DNA of 60,000 nt from Polytrichum commune (Eukaryota; Streptophyta; Polytrichopsida; Polytrichales; Polytrichaceae): assembly GCA_950295325.1 (NCBI GenBank), contig OX485805.1, positions 49,316,758 through 49,376,757 on the forward strand. The letters are read 5' to 3'. The notes beneath the pieces are model-generated. The model ran no database searches and had not been told where the DNA came from. It was given only the letters and a program-made list of their open reading frames with translations. Below, in pieces: positions 1 to 11,114 of this stretch; the first letter of the stretch is position 1, and every line of letters begins with the position of its first letter. The position numbers were made by a program, and so were the translations under genes.

Positions 1-337
1 ATGGCATCGAATGAATCATGTTTCATTGTCACTTGGGCTCTTTGAAAAACCATCTCTTGGAGTTAGGCCTAACACAAAAACTAGGAGACCATGGCACTCT
101 GAACGCTCACAACCGTTGATTTATTCTATTTTATCATGTGTCAGGACCCGCATGAATAGAAATTCATTGAAATAGCATTTGGTTGAGGGTCCTGTCACAT
201 ATGGCTTCACACTACACTTGAGGGTCCGTGACCACACTACATGATTTTGGAGGTGTGTTAGAACGACCTTTGGACACTTTCTTTTGGGCTCTCACAATTT
301 CATGGTCACGGCTCTTGGCTTGTGTGTGAAGTGGCCC
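1..337 (-). mobile_element. Truncated TIR element (family R1), cut by window edge
   Basis: This stretch is an inverted copy of 22870-23206: base 1 pairs with about 23206 and the terminal motif ending at 336 pairs with 22870. Similarity runs over the whole ~337 bp with scattered substitutions. The end at 318-336 reads as the complement of GGCCACTTCACACACAAG, the terminal inverted repeat seen at both ends of the complete copy at 22870-23366. The other end lies outside the window. There is no coding capacity, so it is a non-autonomous DNA element; I cannot assign a superfamily. Confidence 0.75.
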
Positions 338-1184
338 TAGTACGTGTCAAGCTCCATGTTGTAGCTACTTAAGCCCAGAAATAAACATGCATATTCTGAA
401 GTCAAGCAATGTTGTTATTGCCAAGTTTGCTGCCTTTCCAAAACCTTCTCAAATGCCATCTGATAAGTTAGGCCATTGCCCAGTCATTATGCCCGTGGCA
501 CTTCTTTAGTGCAATGGCACAGTGCATTTTCTTGTAAGCTTGCTAGAATATTTGCCCAAGTTTAGCATGTAGATTGTGGCATTATGTAGGGAGACCCCTC
601 CATCCCTTGAGATATTTGGGATGAACATAACGAAATAATGGCACAATTGGCATAATATCCCTTGTGTTTAATCTAGCACAATGGCCTACTCAGAACATGC
701 ATCGACTTGTTTTGAGAGACTTTGATCATTATACCCATACTTATAGATGTCACTAATGAAATGCTCATTTCTTTAAATGCATGTATCTTGCCTTTTCCAA
801 TGGACTACAATTTTGTGTGTGCTTGTTTGTTGTGTGATCTTGTACCATTCATTCTTAAAAGTATATCCTAAAGAGTGTTTAGCACGTCTCCTATCAAGTT
901 GTGACATGTGAGTGAAAACTTTCAAGACTGCATTCTTGATGGTATTCAAGGACATCAATAAACCATGTACTACACCAGAAAAAATAAAAATCTAACTTCA
1001 AGTATTTTATTGGAAGACTTTTTCATTTTCATTTTAAATATTATATCTACCTCTTGGAATAAAATAAACCATTTACTTTAATTCACATTTTTATTTGTAT
1101 TAATTTTATTTCAAGTGAACCCCCGCCCCCCTCCCCCCCACCCTTGCACAGGAAATCTACTCCTCTGTTAGCTCCATACCTACA
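338..1184. other. Intergenic, no feature seen
   Basis: AT-rich sequence with no sustained reading frame and no repeat partner that I noticed in the window, apart from short C-runs near 1121-1140. Confidence 0.5.
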
Positions 1185-1186
1185 CA

Positions 1187-1530
1187 TGATGTGATTATCA
1201 TTACAAGGTAGACATGTCTTAGACAGATACTTTTCTCTATACACCCACTCCCCATAGGATATTAGGAAACACGCAATTAGTGCAAGATGATTAGCAAATC
1301 CAAATTATGCCCGTATCTATTTGCTTCATACTTTTTGGAGTTCATAAGAACATCTTATTCATAATCAAAAGTGAAGATTCTCATGCTCATTAAGTGGGTA
1401 ACATATGGGTCATCCCAGTCATGATTAGCATATTTTGAACATACAGTCCAATCTCTTCTACACACATGTCTATTTGATATATATGTTCTTAGATCCACAC
1501 GTAACCACATACCTCTCGAATATAGGTGTC
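1187..1530 (+). mobile_element. Dispersed repeat family E, copy 1
   Basis: Starts with CAAGGTAGACATGTC and matches 48113-48419 along most of its length (shared blocks around 'gcaagatgattagcaaatcc', 'aaagtgaagatt' and 'ttagatccac'). Shorter relatives lie near 7300-7470, 20500-20830 and 42470-42920. The complete-looking copy at 48.1 kb has short inverted ends (AAGGTAGACRT), so this is probably a non-autonomous DNA element; its right end here is eroded. Confidence 0.6.
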
Positions 1531-2129
1531 CAAATTATTGGTGTGTTTGATTTAGGCGTATATACTTTAATGAGTTCAATTCTTTTTGTTTTTGGTTTGT
1601 TTTGTATGTCTTAATGTTTCTCATGCTGAGAACATTGGGCAGGTCATACAGACTCTGTACAGTTGTCTGTCAACTTATATCATAATAAAGTTCTCAACAA
1701 GGAGAAGTGCATTAAATTGAATGCAGATAGATTTGAGTAAAATCATGTAGCTTTGATTCAGATTCTCAATTGACTCGATATAATATCGACGATTTCCACT
1801 CATCCAATGTCAATTTGGTGTGTACTTCCTCTAAGCTAGGTGAGAAGACCTCTCTATTTTTATACATTGAATACAAATTCATTAAACTTGGCTATGTGAT
1901 GCTCCACATGTGACCAACTATTGAGAATGATACATCATTTAGGTACCATATTATTATTATATGGTATGTTTATTTACAATTAACACAATATTCATTAAAA
2001 TGAGAGTTTTACAGTGAATTGAGAGTACATAAAGCAAACTATTAATCCAAGAATGAAATGAAAACCACTGGAAAGTTGTAGAGTACAAGTAAAAAAATAA
2101 CATTTGATTTTCCGCCGTAAATTCCACCG
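1531..2129. other. Intergenic, no gene seen
   Basis: AT-rich. It contains a short palindrome around 1942-1967 (GGTACCATAT and ATATGGTA arms). Near 1995 there is a short sequence 'cattaaaatgagagt' that also forms part of the inverted ends of the foldback element just downstream. Confidence 0.4.
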
Positions 2130-2532
2130 TAGTTTCCATTAAAATGAGAGTATGTTAAGCTGGGAAATTGACTCATTTAGGTCAACTCAACCTAAATTGA
2201 CAACATATTGTCCTCATTTAGGTCGACTCAACCTAAATTGACTAACATATTGTCCTCATTAAGGTCGACTCAACCTAAATTGACTAACATAATTGTCCTC
2301 ATTTAGGTCGACTCAACTTGAATTGACAACATAATGTCCTCATTTAGGTCGACTCAACCTAAATTAACAAAATATTGTCCTCATTTAAGTCGACTCAACT
2401 TAAATTGACAACATAATGTCCTCATTTAGGTCAACTCAACCTAAATTGACAACATAATGTCCTCATTTAGGTCGACTCAACCTAAATGAGTCGATTTCCC
2501 AGCTTAACATACTATCATTTTAATGGAAACTA
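2130..2532. mobile_element. Foldback element with internal tandem array
   Basis: Inverted arms of about 53 bp: the left arm starts TAGTTTCCATTAAAATGA at 2130 and the right arm ends with the complement at 2532. Both arms continue through 'gtatgttaagctgggaaat' into 'gactcatttaggt'. Between them lies a head-to-tail array of 41-43 bp units. The arms themselves contain the beginning of a unit, so the array probably grew from the arm. No coding frame and no clear target duplication was found. Confidence 0.85.
2173..2488 (+). repeat. Tandem array of 41-43 bp units (about 7)
   Basis: Units read roughly 'tcatttaggtcgactcaacc' followed by 'taaattgacaacataatgtcc'. They start near 2173, 2214, 2256, 2299, 2340, 2382, 2423 and 2463; the last is inverted into the right arm of the foldback element. 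Units differ by a few substitutions and 1-2 base indels (one has TCATTAAGG, one has TTAACAA). There are no unique spacers, so this is a minisatellite, not a CRISPR array. Confidence 0.9.
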
Positions 2533-3002
2533 CACGTCTGAAGTATATTAATCTAGTATTTATCAACCTAATATGACTTTTAGGTGTCCAAATGGTCAAT
2601 ATTATTTTGAGAGGATCCCACTCTCTCAAAATATTGAATATCGTGTTAATTTATGAATTGTGTAATCAAATATGTGTTAATTTAACTTTGGATATTGAGA
2701 TCGTTTATCAGTTGGTTATTTGAATGTTGACATGTCCATTTTGAAGAATAATTCTAATAATAATGTGATTTTTTATAATAATAAGATATTATGTTTCTTG
2801 ATATTACGTTTTATGAACTCAAATGAAAGAAATTAGGGGTAAAACAATCATTTAAAAGCAATGAGGTTTCAAGTCAAATCACAGATGTATTATAAAATGT
2901 AATCTAATTTAAATGTTCACTTTGGAGTGGACATATTAAAAAATACCAATCGACCCAACTCCTCAAGTAGGATTTAAAGATGGGTTGTTTAATGCCTTGC
3001 AA

Positions 3003-3335
3003 AGCTTTGGTATCTGTCATCCCAACCCATGTGCAAACAAGTAGTTTATTTCCTCCTCTTCACTTTATCTCTCTTTTTATTCCTACACATGCACCTATTC
3101 TATCACAACTACTACAAATGTGAAGATCATGTTCAGTTCGATCTTGTGTATCAAAATCTAAATTTTGAAATAAGCATCTATCGAACATGCCCAAAAACAA
3201 TGGTGGGACGGTGGTTGAAATTATAAAGATTAAGCACTTCAGAGTTCATCCCAAAGCCATAAGCCATGTGTAGGCGAGTAGTTCATTTTCTCCTCTTTCT
3301 ATCCTATTCTACCTCCATTTATTCCGCCACAACTA
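3003..3335 (+). repeat. Direct repeat pair (family H)
   Basis: Two head-to-tail units. One begins near 3003 ('cccatgtgcaaacaagtagtttatttcctcctcttc') and the next near 3255 ('gccatgtgtaggcgagtagttcattttctcctcttt'). The second unit is interrupted at 3336 by the family G element and resumes at 3735. An inverted relative lies at about 13255-13410. There is no coding capacity. Confidence 0.6.
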
Positions 3336-3734
3336 CACCAAAATATAATTTGTATTTAGAGTCATATGGTATATTATGTTACTATGGTAACTTTCCTTAG
3401 GACACTTCTTATGATTGAGTTTACAAGTAATGTAATCGATAATTGAAATTTGATAAAATCCATGCTTATTATTGAAACAAATTTTGGTATACTATGCATC
3501 CTAACAATCGTGTAACGAAATTTTGTCATGGATGATTATAATTTGGATGAAAAATCACTTAGTAAGTGACAATACTTACAACATTGTAAGTTGATAATAT
3601 CAAATAAAAATTCACAAAGAATGAAAAATAATATTAAGTTCACATTTAATGTTTGTGGCACTACTCAAGCAGTTTACAATTAGTACAGAGCAAGACAAAT
3701 AGAATTGGTATTACTAAAGACAATATTTAGAGTA
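3336..3734 (+). mobile_element. TA-flanked non-autonomous element (family G), copy 1
   Basis: Inverted homologue of 9055-9352. Shared blocks include 'gtcatatggtat', 'actatggtaact', 'gacacttctta', 'gatgaaaaatcactta' and 'gagcaagacaa'. The ends are CACCAAAATATA and the complement of CTCTAAATATT. It interrupts a family H unit. The uninterrupted unit at 3100-3120 reads 'caactactacaaatgtg', while here the flanks are 'caacTA' and 'TActataaatgtg', consistent with a TA target duplication (Tc1/mariner-like). No transposase frame is left. Confidence 0.65.
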
Positions 3735-3870
3735 CTATAAATGTGAAAAATATGTTCAGTTAAACCTTAATGTCAAAATTTAGTATATGTCTATTAAATA
3801 TGTCCAAAATTGGCAGTTAAACCTTAAAGGTTGAGCACTTTTGGAGTTCATTGCAAAGGACATAAACCAT
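3735..3870 (+). repeat. Remainder of interrupted family H unit
   Basis: Matches 3112-3265 ('aaatgtgaagatcatgttcagtt', 'aagattaagcacttcagagttcat'), with several substitutions. It is the second half of the unit split by the family G insertion. Confidence 0.6.
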
Positions 3871-6194
3871 CTCCAATTTTGGGTTCTCTATAAAAATATT
3901 ATGATTCTATTTAAATTTTTAATCACAAGAATGTTATAAATAGAAAAAAAACTATATTAAACTACCTTAAACAAAATTAAAAAAAAAAATCTTTAGAATT
4001 ATGTAGAATGTTGTCAGAGAAAAATTTCATGCCATGCACACATGCATAGTATAATACAATTTTTGTATAGAATTTAATTTTACTTCAATCTTCGATTAAA
4101 AAAATTTAATTGATGAAAGGAGGCCATTTTTCATATAATTTGTGGATGGAATACAAGAAATCAAACATATTTTTAAATTAAAATTAAAATTCTAGATTAA
4201 GACTTGAATTTTTAATTATATTTAAATTTAAATAAAGATCAAATGCAAATATTATTTATTTGAATAATGATTTAAAAATCAATTATAATTATAATATAAT
4301 AAAAAAGAGAAGAATATGTGAACATAACATTATTCAAATACACACGTTTGTTATGTGGGACTGACATTATTTCACATATTATTCCCGTATCTTGTCGAGA
4401 ATCCAGATGTTCTCATGATTCAAACTAAATGTGAGACCTTTATCAGTTGAGGCCATAGCAAAGTTGACCTGCCAAACTTATTGTTGGGCTTCACCCATGC
4501 AACATGTGGATGACAACCTACCGTTGGCCGGTGCCAATGGCCAATACTTATCATATTATCAACAGTGTGTAAAGTAGTGGAGCTTATTCATTATTGGGAC
4601 CCCAGGTATTGTAATTTCCATCCGGTTGGAATTGATTTTGAATTTTTTTTTTGTAGGTGTTTAAAATGAGTATCTATGTTTCACGGCTTTAGCCTTTATG
4701 TAAATGTGGAAATGCTTGCCAAATGTCACTTTCATTAAAGCATGAGTTAGTGATTATGGGGACTTGTATTAAAATTCTAGTTTCAAACCGAAAAATGACA
4801 AACCCACACGACTTACATCTCCTTAGTCATTCAAGACAAAATTCATACATAAAAGCATAACATGTACTTGCTTGAGGGTAAATACAGAAAGAAATGTATA
4901 GTTGAAACACTTAAATACTAAGTAGACATGAAGATTTGCTTCATAGACTCTACTTTTTCAGGAACCCACACGTGTAGACACTGTTCACCATGCAACATTC
5001 ACCAATTTGAAAACAAAATAATCATAGCATTCACTTATCAAAAGCAACGAAGTAGAAGGTAAGTGAGCTCTCCAGTGCAGTTTAAGACAAGAAGGTTGGA
5101 TTTAAATTTGGAGCTCCTTGTTATTAATTTACTAACCAAATGATTTTCTCCTATGATATTTTCTTCCACAAGAGACATCTTAAATCACTTAGAAAAATCA
5201 CATTAGAATATGAGGATCCTTCAACACAGCAAGACAAAACCACCTTTGAAATATCCAACTGAAAGAGATCCATCACGACTGGATCCAATTGAGATACTTG
5301 CCAACCTTGAAAGAAAGCACATGATATGCTACTTCCCAAAAGCCCACCAAGCTACTTCTGCATTATTTAGACTTGGTGGGGCCGCGGAAAATTTTGTTCC
5401 TATCTACTTACCAAAAGAACCGGATCGATGGATAACTGGGCAACACAAAGGGTGGGCTTGTTGGAAACCCACTATAATCACCAAGATGGGTGGCGTGCTT
5501 CACTCAAGCCCATTATTCTCAAAGGAACATAACTTATCAGCTGAATAAAATCATGAAGACTAGACATATGTGGATGTAGATAAAATTAAAAAAAAGAAGG
5601 AAATGTGGCTTTCAAACATAACTTTAGATAAACATGGACCTTTTTTTCCTGACCATGGATTTCTAGTCATAATTTAAACGAAGTATACACTCCCATCCTC
5701 AGTCCAATACAATATTTAAACTCCCATATTATTAAAGACAAACACTAAATTAAGCCATAAAATTCAAACTATTTTTGAAATAATCAAAATTCTTGTGCAT
5801 TTAATTTGAATCATAAGCAAACTTTATAATTGCTAGAATCTTTCATTCAAATGGTAATTTATGATGTTTTTTTTTAAAAAAAATCAATTATTTTGAATGC
5901 TAAAACAATACATTTTTATTTTATGGTTTTCTAAAATATAATACAATTAATGACTTATGTTATTATTTATAAACATTGATTAGAATTTAAAAATATTATA
6001 CAAATTTGGGCATAACATTTATATGACATGATTCACACCATATAAAAATTAATAGATTACATATACATAATACAACTATGCTAGAATTATTGATTTTAAA
6101 TCATTTAGCATGGATCTAATATAACATAATTCTAATGTTTTATCAATATTTTGGATAGAGCATATTGAAGTTTATGATTAGTTTAGAGGATCCT
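3871..6194. other. AT-rich intergenic, no recognised gene
   Basis: Very AT-rich, with poly(A/T) tracts around 3975-4310 and 5860-6010. The longest open frame (5210-5548, plus strand, 112 codons) begins MRILQHSKTK and ends HNLSAE. It has no signal peptide, membrane segment or family motif that I recognise, and no splice context or paralogue in the window. I do not call it a gene. Confidence 0.5.
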
Positions 6195-6651
6195 TGCATA
6201 GAATGTAGAAATTGCCACCTTGGGGAGAGACACCCAACACCTAATCAATGCACTTTGGACCCCTCTAGAATAGGCATATCAACTCCAATTTATTTTTATT
6301 TTTGAGACAGAAGGCCAAACGAGCCAACGCCAAAATGAATACCACATATCAACTCCAAATTGGAAAACCCTCACATACATGTATGCATTCCAATTTTGAT
6401 TATAGTAATTTATTCTTCAACAAGATCTTAATATTCTATCATGTCAATCAAAATGAGAAACAACCTTATTTTGTCATGAGATGCATCCACATGAAAACTA
6501 CCCTTCTATGTTTGTCTTCTAGAATCTGATCAAGAGTGTAAGGATATTTTTTCACATCAATGACTACTCAAGGTAGCTACAACTTGTGAGAGATTGATCA
6601 AAAAAATTATGGGAGGAAGTGGGATGAAAACCCTCAACGTCAGTGGTGGTC
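6195..6651 (+). repeat. Dispersed direct repeat L, copy 1 (5' part)
   Basis: Matches 19795-20075 in the same orientation: 'gccacc...gagacacccaa', 'ctctagaataggcatatcaactcc', 'tcatgtcaatcaaaatgagaaa', 'ccacatgaaaactacc'. The repeat continues after a hAT-like insertion (6652-7258) into 7259-7320, where it matches 20390-20460 ('tcctcaataaaatgcagcctta'). Both copies therefore carry an independent insertion: a DNA element here and a SINE at 20.08 kb. The nature of the repeat is unknown. Confidence 0.65.
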
Positions 6652-7258
6652 CAGGGTTGTCTATCCCGATGTCATGACGGTGTCGTGTCGTGACGGATCC
6701 CTCCGTCACGACACAATAGGGTCCACGTAGGGTCAACCTAGGAGGAAGCTAGTAGGGTGGGTAAAATACTTACCTTCTTGCCAAGGTGGTGTCCTATGTG
6801 GCTGAAAAGGCCGACGTGGACGTGGATATGCCTAGCGCCAGGTAAACCATTTTGCCATTATGTTTATCATTCTGTTAAAATCAAAGTAATAAAATATGAC
6901 TAAGGAGGGTGTGGGGCGGACGGGGGCGGGAACGGGTGCGGACGGGGGGGGGGGGGGAGCGGAGCGGACGGGGGCGGGAACGGAGCAGACAGGGGGGGAA
7001 CAGGGGCGGGAACGGGGCGGACAGGCGCTAGTAATTTTTTCCCCACTTTACCTTTATTTTGCTAACATGTCATCACACGTGGACATCTTACATCCTACGT
7101 GTCCGAAATGGGGTAATGTAATTACACACAGAATTCGGTAAAATTCAAGTCCGTCAGGATAAAGACAACATCCGGCATAATGTCGTGACGGATACGTGTC
7201 GTGACGGCACGACATTATGCCGAGATTAGCCTCCGTCACGACACAATAGACAACCCTG
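6652..7258. mobile_element. Non-autonomous hAT-like element
   Basis: Begins CAGGGTTGTCTAT and ends with its complement ATAGACAACCCTG. It is flanked by TGGTGGTC (6644-6651) and CGGTGGTC (7259-7266), a 7-of-8 match. An 8-bp target duplication and CAGGG ends are the hAT pattern. Just inside both ends there are several copies of CGTCACGACA and its complement, including a palindromic cluster at 7183-7238; such subterminal repeats are typical transposase-binding sites in this superfamily. It interrupts repeat L. There is no transposase frame; a G-rich tract fills the middle. Confidence 0.8.
6896..7028 (+). repeat. G-rich degenerate microsatellite
   Basis: Repeated 'cggacgggggcgggaacgg' motifs with a long G homopolymer near 6945-6957. 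It lies inside the hAT-like element. The Gly/Arg/Thr-rich frame across it is low complexity and not a gene. The strand could form G-quadruplexes. Confidence 0.8.
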
Positions 7259-7494
7259 CGGTGGTCTAAAGTAACTGTCCTCAATGAAATGCACCCTTAT
7301 AAGAAAATTTATAAAATACACAATCAGTACACACAGTTCGCAAATTCACATCAAGATTTGAACCATATTCCTTTTTTTCTTGAGTTCATATGAATACCAT
7401 ATTTTTAATCAAAGTAAAGATTTTCTTTCTTATCATATATATTCACCCAAGTTCTAGCCAGTGTTGGACTAGTATATATTAGGTCCAAGGAGAG

Positions 7495-7960
7495 TACACA
7501 TTAAACTCTGTAATATCAACCTCCATAATGTCAGTCATTCTCTAGTATCCTGAACCCCAGGGAACAGATGTTTGTAGTTCAAATCTCACTCCTTATTGCC
7601 ACCTTTCTCCCCTTAATATCACGAATTTTGTCATTAATGCAAACCACCAAAGAAGTCAACCCACACCCTTGCATTGCGCCATGTGTCAACATGTGGAGTG
7701 TCACCTTCTTATTCTTATCCTTCTTCTTCTTCTTATGCCACTTGTTGAATGTTGGTGCATGCATATGCCACATCGCCCGGGAAGGCCAAGTGGAGTGGAC
7801 CACACCACACCATTTAATATGTCGCATTTTGTGTTATTCGGTAGTGTCACATGCTACACTAATTCACTAGTGTCACGCATCCATGTTAACACTACAAAAC
7901 TCCATAATATCACGTGCACTTTGATTGTCACAGGTGTGATACTACGGTGTTTAGAGTGTA
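7495..7960 (+). mobile_element. TIR element (family B), copy 1
   Basis: Ends are TACACATTAAACTCTGTAAT (7495) and the complement of TACACTCTAAACACCGTAGT (7960). The inverted homologue at 14661-15022 shares the ends and internal blocks such as 'catccatgttaacactacaaaa' and 'aaatctcactccttattg'. This copy has about 100 bp more in the middle. The open frames at 7568-7968 are accidental and not shared by copy 2. Confidence 0.75.
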
Positions 7961-8234
7961 TCAAGTAGGGGTAGGGTAGTGGCATATGAAACCCTATGTT
8001 GAGGGTATTGGCAAGTGATATACCCTACTATACCATGTACCTTCTTAGTATGAGGGTTTAGGTTACCATCACAAACCCTACGGGTGGGTAAGGGGACGAA
8101 GAGGAACCTCCCCGTACCATTGCAAAGTCTAGCATGAGGGTTTTGGGTGAGGTTAGGTTTTAGAAACTAGGAGATGCGATATTCGAAGAATTGGCAGAAT
8201 ATAACATTGTCTCTTCATTCTACAAACACACGTG

Positions 8235-8452
8235 TTACACTTATCATCTCAATTAGTGCGTATTACTATTTGGAGTTACATGGTGCTATAACTATTTAAT
8301 GTGATATATTAATAAGCAATGTCATTTATGTTCTATATGTCAAAATAACTTATTGAGCTTTTATTAGTAAAAATGGAACTCATGAGTAAGACGTCATTGC
8401 ATTACATAACTCCAAATAGTAACGCACACTAATTGGGATAATGAATGTGTGA
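8235..8452. mobile_element. Foldback MITE (family C)
   Basis: Arms of about 46-52 bp: 8237-8282 ('acacttatcatctcaattag' ... 'tactatttggagttacatg') and its inverted copy 8399-8451. The loop is ~115 bp and non-coding. A third arm fragment occurs at 14326-14380 ('actgattgggataata'). Confidence 0.8.
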
Positions 8453-9048
8453 TTAACAAAAACCAACACCATGTACTTTGGCACATGTAAATTATGTTCT
8501 TATGCACAAATACTCTTGCATTTTCTATGTCTCTTGCCTTGAACATGTGCTTAATGTGCTAATATGCAATGAGGGTGCTTAGTCTACAGGAGACCAATTG
8601 TTTGTTAAATTAAGTGTTTGGTCTTGTTGATTGTACAATTGGAATGCATAACATACCTTGACATATATATACCAAGCTGGTATATTCTTAAGAATTCACT
8701 CATGTATCAAACCAATCAATCAATAGTCTAAAGGTGAGTTCCCATGCAGGTCGCTCGCCTACTTGATTCTAGATAATAGTGGGTCGGAGGTGTTCATAGG
8801 TAGTTAAAGAGAGGTCACCATCCAACCACATTCCGGCATACTGCTAGAATGTGGAGGGTGAGGACCCTGGACATGGGCCACTAGACTTCCATGCGCCCAT
8901 TGAAGAAACCTTAACCGACAAGTGTCAATCACCAAAGGATTAAGACCAGTTTAAGACTTAGGAGAACCAATATTGGTCTAGAACTCCATTCTTGATGACC
9001 ATGAGGCGGTGGTTAGGAGACGGGCCCTGATTTGGGAAGATGGGAGTA
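8453..9048. other. Intergenic, no feature seen
   Basis: No gene or repeat partner was recognised. The GC content is a little higher around 8740-9040. Confidence 0.4.
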
Positions 9049-9054
9049 ACTACA

Positions 9055-9352
9055 CTCAATATGATAGTTAGTGTCACCAATTCTAATTGTCTTGCTCACT
9101 AGTAATTGTCAACCACGGTATAGTGTCACCAACACTAAATGTAAACTAAACATTATTGTCATTCCTTGTAAAAAATTTGGGGGATTATAGATTCACAATG
9201 TTGCAATTACTCTCACTTACCAAGTGATTTTCCATCCAAATTTCAATCATCAATGACAATATTTGTTCACTTATTTATAAGAAGTGTCATCAGAAAAGTT
9301 ACCATAGTGACATATAATACCATATGACACTAAATACTATATTTAGTGTAGT
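9055..9352 (-). mobile_element. TA-flanked element (family G), copy 2
   Basis: Ends are CACTCAATATGATAGTTAGTG and, from the right, CACTAAATATAGTATTTAGTG, each preceded by TA (9053-9054 and 9353-9354). It is an inverted, about 100 bp shorter homologue of 3336-3734. TA duplication with CACTAAATA ends suggests a Tc1/mariner-type MITE; CACTA ends alone would point to En/Spm, but no 3-bp duplication is visible. Confidence 0.7.
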
Positions 9353-9682
9353 TGGGCACATATGAACCCTACCCCACCATATTCCCTCTACATTTGGACG
9401 GAATTGTCCTTATTCACATTAGAGTATGGTGCATGAACAACCTACATGGATATTAACCCTCAGTGCACAAACCATACCTTACCAACTCCCTTTCATTACA
9501 ACTCACTTAACACCATTACCATTAGGGTCCACGTTTGTGTCATCAAACCCAATACCTTTACCCCAACGGTATTCAAGAATCATGATACCAATCCAACAAT
9601 GATTCCCACCATCTTGACTATGAACTTGTAATGATTAATAACAAAATTTGATCACGTAATCCAATATCTTTTGATATCACAT

Positions 9683-9894
9683 CTATGATCAGCGAGAACC
9701 GGCAGTTAGTTACAAATGAACCGGTTGAAGTTCAAGACTGCAGGAAAATTACCGATCCTTCTAGAGGAATTTATAGAAGAATATACCCCAACTTATTCAA
9801 GGCTAACCAGAGGATGTCAACATGGAACCGGTTGGACTTGCAAACGCTAGGATCTCAACCGATTATGCATGCCCAAAAATCTCCCCGATCACTG
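9683..9894 (+). mobile_element. hAT-type MITE (family M), copy M1
   Basis: Runs from CTATGATCAGCGAGAACC to ATCTCCCCGATCACTG. Flanks are TATCACAT and ATTCACAT (6 of 8 match). Internal landmarks shared by the family are the CCGGTT-rich left part, 'gcaggaaaattaccgat', 'atataccccaa', 'ggatgtcaacatg' and 'aggatctcaaccgatta'. This copy lacks one of the two CCGGTT blocks found in fuller copies. Confidence 0.85.
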
Positions 9895-9954
9895 ATTCAC
9901 ATGTCTTTTGGGTGTTCGTTTGGGATGAGTAACTGAATCGGGCCCGTTCACCTT

Positions 9955-10335
9955 AGTTCCCATGCAGCCCATGCAGGTGATGATGATGTAACGTATGGGC
10001 ACAGACAAATGAATTTTCGAAATCTGACGATGCAATCCAACGTTCCCTTGTGGACAAATTTTGCCAAGACACAAATTAAATTCCATGCAAGCTCTGTACG
10101 TTCGAGTCCGTCTCCGAGGTTGCATGCATGGGATTCATCACGAGACAATTATCACTGAAACCGGTCATGCTGTTGTCAGCAAACTCAACATTGAATGTGT
10201 GCTGCAGTGTACGTCAGATAAATTCCCAAATGATTTGGACATCCCAGAGAATGTCGGGGTATTTTGTCGTAAAGGGCGGCAGTTATATAACTGCCCATTG
10301 CAGGCCACTTTATACCAACCTACCAGCGTAACGTA
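9955..10335 (+). promoter_or_regulatory. Duplicated promoter-like module, copy 1
   Basis: About 380 bp homologous to 21820-22255 in the same orientation: 'catgcaggtgatgatgatgtaac', 'atcacgagacaat', 'tcatgctgttgtcagcaaa', 'cagtgtacgtcagata'. Near the downstream end lies GGCAGTTATATAACTGCC (10278-10295), a perfect palindrome with a TATA-like core. Downstream comes a possible leader with a GA-run (10421-10433) and ATGs at 10435 and 10454, which MITE copy M2 cuts off at 10462. I infer a promoter from the TATA-like core and conservation; no expression evidence is available. Confidence 0.45.
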
Positions 10336-10461
10336 AGGCCTTGCTTGTCACATTTAAAACGTCCGAGCCTCATGGCAACTGCTGCTCATCACTGCACTTA
10401 CTTACCGACTCACTTCTGTGGAGAGAGAGAGACAATGCCGACATCTTGGGCACCATGGTTG

Positions 10462-10724
10462 CAGTGTCCAGAGAGGGCTTTGGGCAGAATCGGTTGAGAT
10501 CTGAGTGTTTTTCATTAATTCAAAGATGTATATATATATATATATATACATATATATACATATATATACATATGTATATATATACATATATATATACATA
10601 TTCAATTCCTCTAAATTTATATTTAATGATCTCTAATTTTCCTAAATTCTTGAACTTGAACTGATTGATTTTTAAGACTCAAGCAATTCATCTGTAACTA
10701 GCGGTCAGTTCTCCCCATTCTTTG
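10462..10724 (-). mobile_element. MITE family M, copy M2, with TA microsatellite
   Basis: Starts CAGTGTCCAGAGAGGGC and ends 'ggtcagttctccccattctttg'. It contains family landmarks on the minus strand ('aatcggttgagatc', 'ttcctctaaat', 'ttttcctaaattcttgaac', 'atctgtaactagc'). The middle is expanded by a TA/ATAC dinucleotide run (10529-10601). The target duplication is not readable. Confidence 0.75.
10529..10601. repeat. (TA)n microsatellite
   Basis: Alternating TATATA and ATACATA repeats within MITE M2. The YIYIYIY-type frames across it are artefacts. Confidence 0.95.
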
Positions 10725-11114
10725 CTTGATTCTCATGTGTGTGGAGAACTAAGGTAGACGAGCATGTTGAAGTTATTTCCTAGGGGTTTAGTCAATTTGT
10801 TAATCTTGAATGTATGAAAGTTGAATCCAAAGTCTTTAGAATGATATTGGAGTGACTAAACTTTACTTTGTGATGTAGTGTATGTTTGATTTTTCAAGTG
10901 ATTATACAGGTGTAGGACATCACTAGATCCTCCTGAGCCTAAATAAATAAATAAATAAATTTCTACATTGCGAAACAACCCAAATTGAGATAGAGGTATA
11001 AAAAAAATACCACTTGGAGGCCTTTGCTTATTAGCAATATCATTTGTCGACCATACCCTTCACAACCGGAATGGATTTCTAGAGAATTTGAATTATGGCT
11101 ATAGAGAAAATTTT

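Noticed and set aside
2173-2488. Regular ~41-bp repeats resembling a CRISPR array
   Set aside because: No unique spacers; units are contiguous and lie within a foldback element of a plant genome.
5210-5548. 112-codon plus-strand frame
   Set aside because: No motif, no homologue in the window, overlapping frame on the other strand; kept only as a note in the intergenic entry.
6896-7141. Gly/Thr-rich frame
   Set aside because: Product of a G-rich microsatellite inside a hAT-like element.
10341-10664. 107-codon frame and its antisense partner
   Set aside because: Mostly TA microsatellite (Tyr-Ile repeats) within a MITE.
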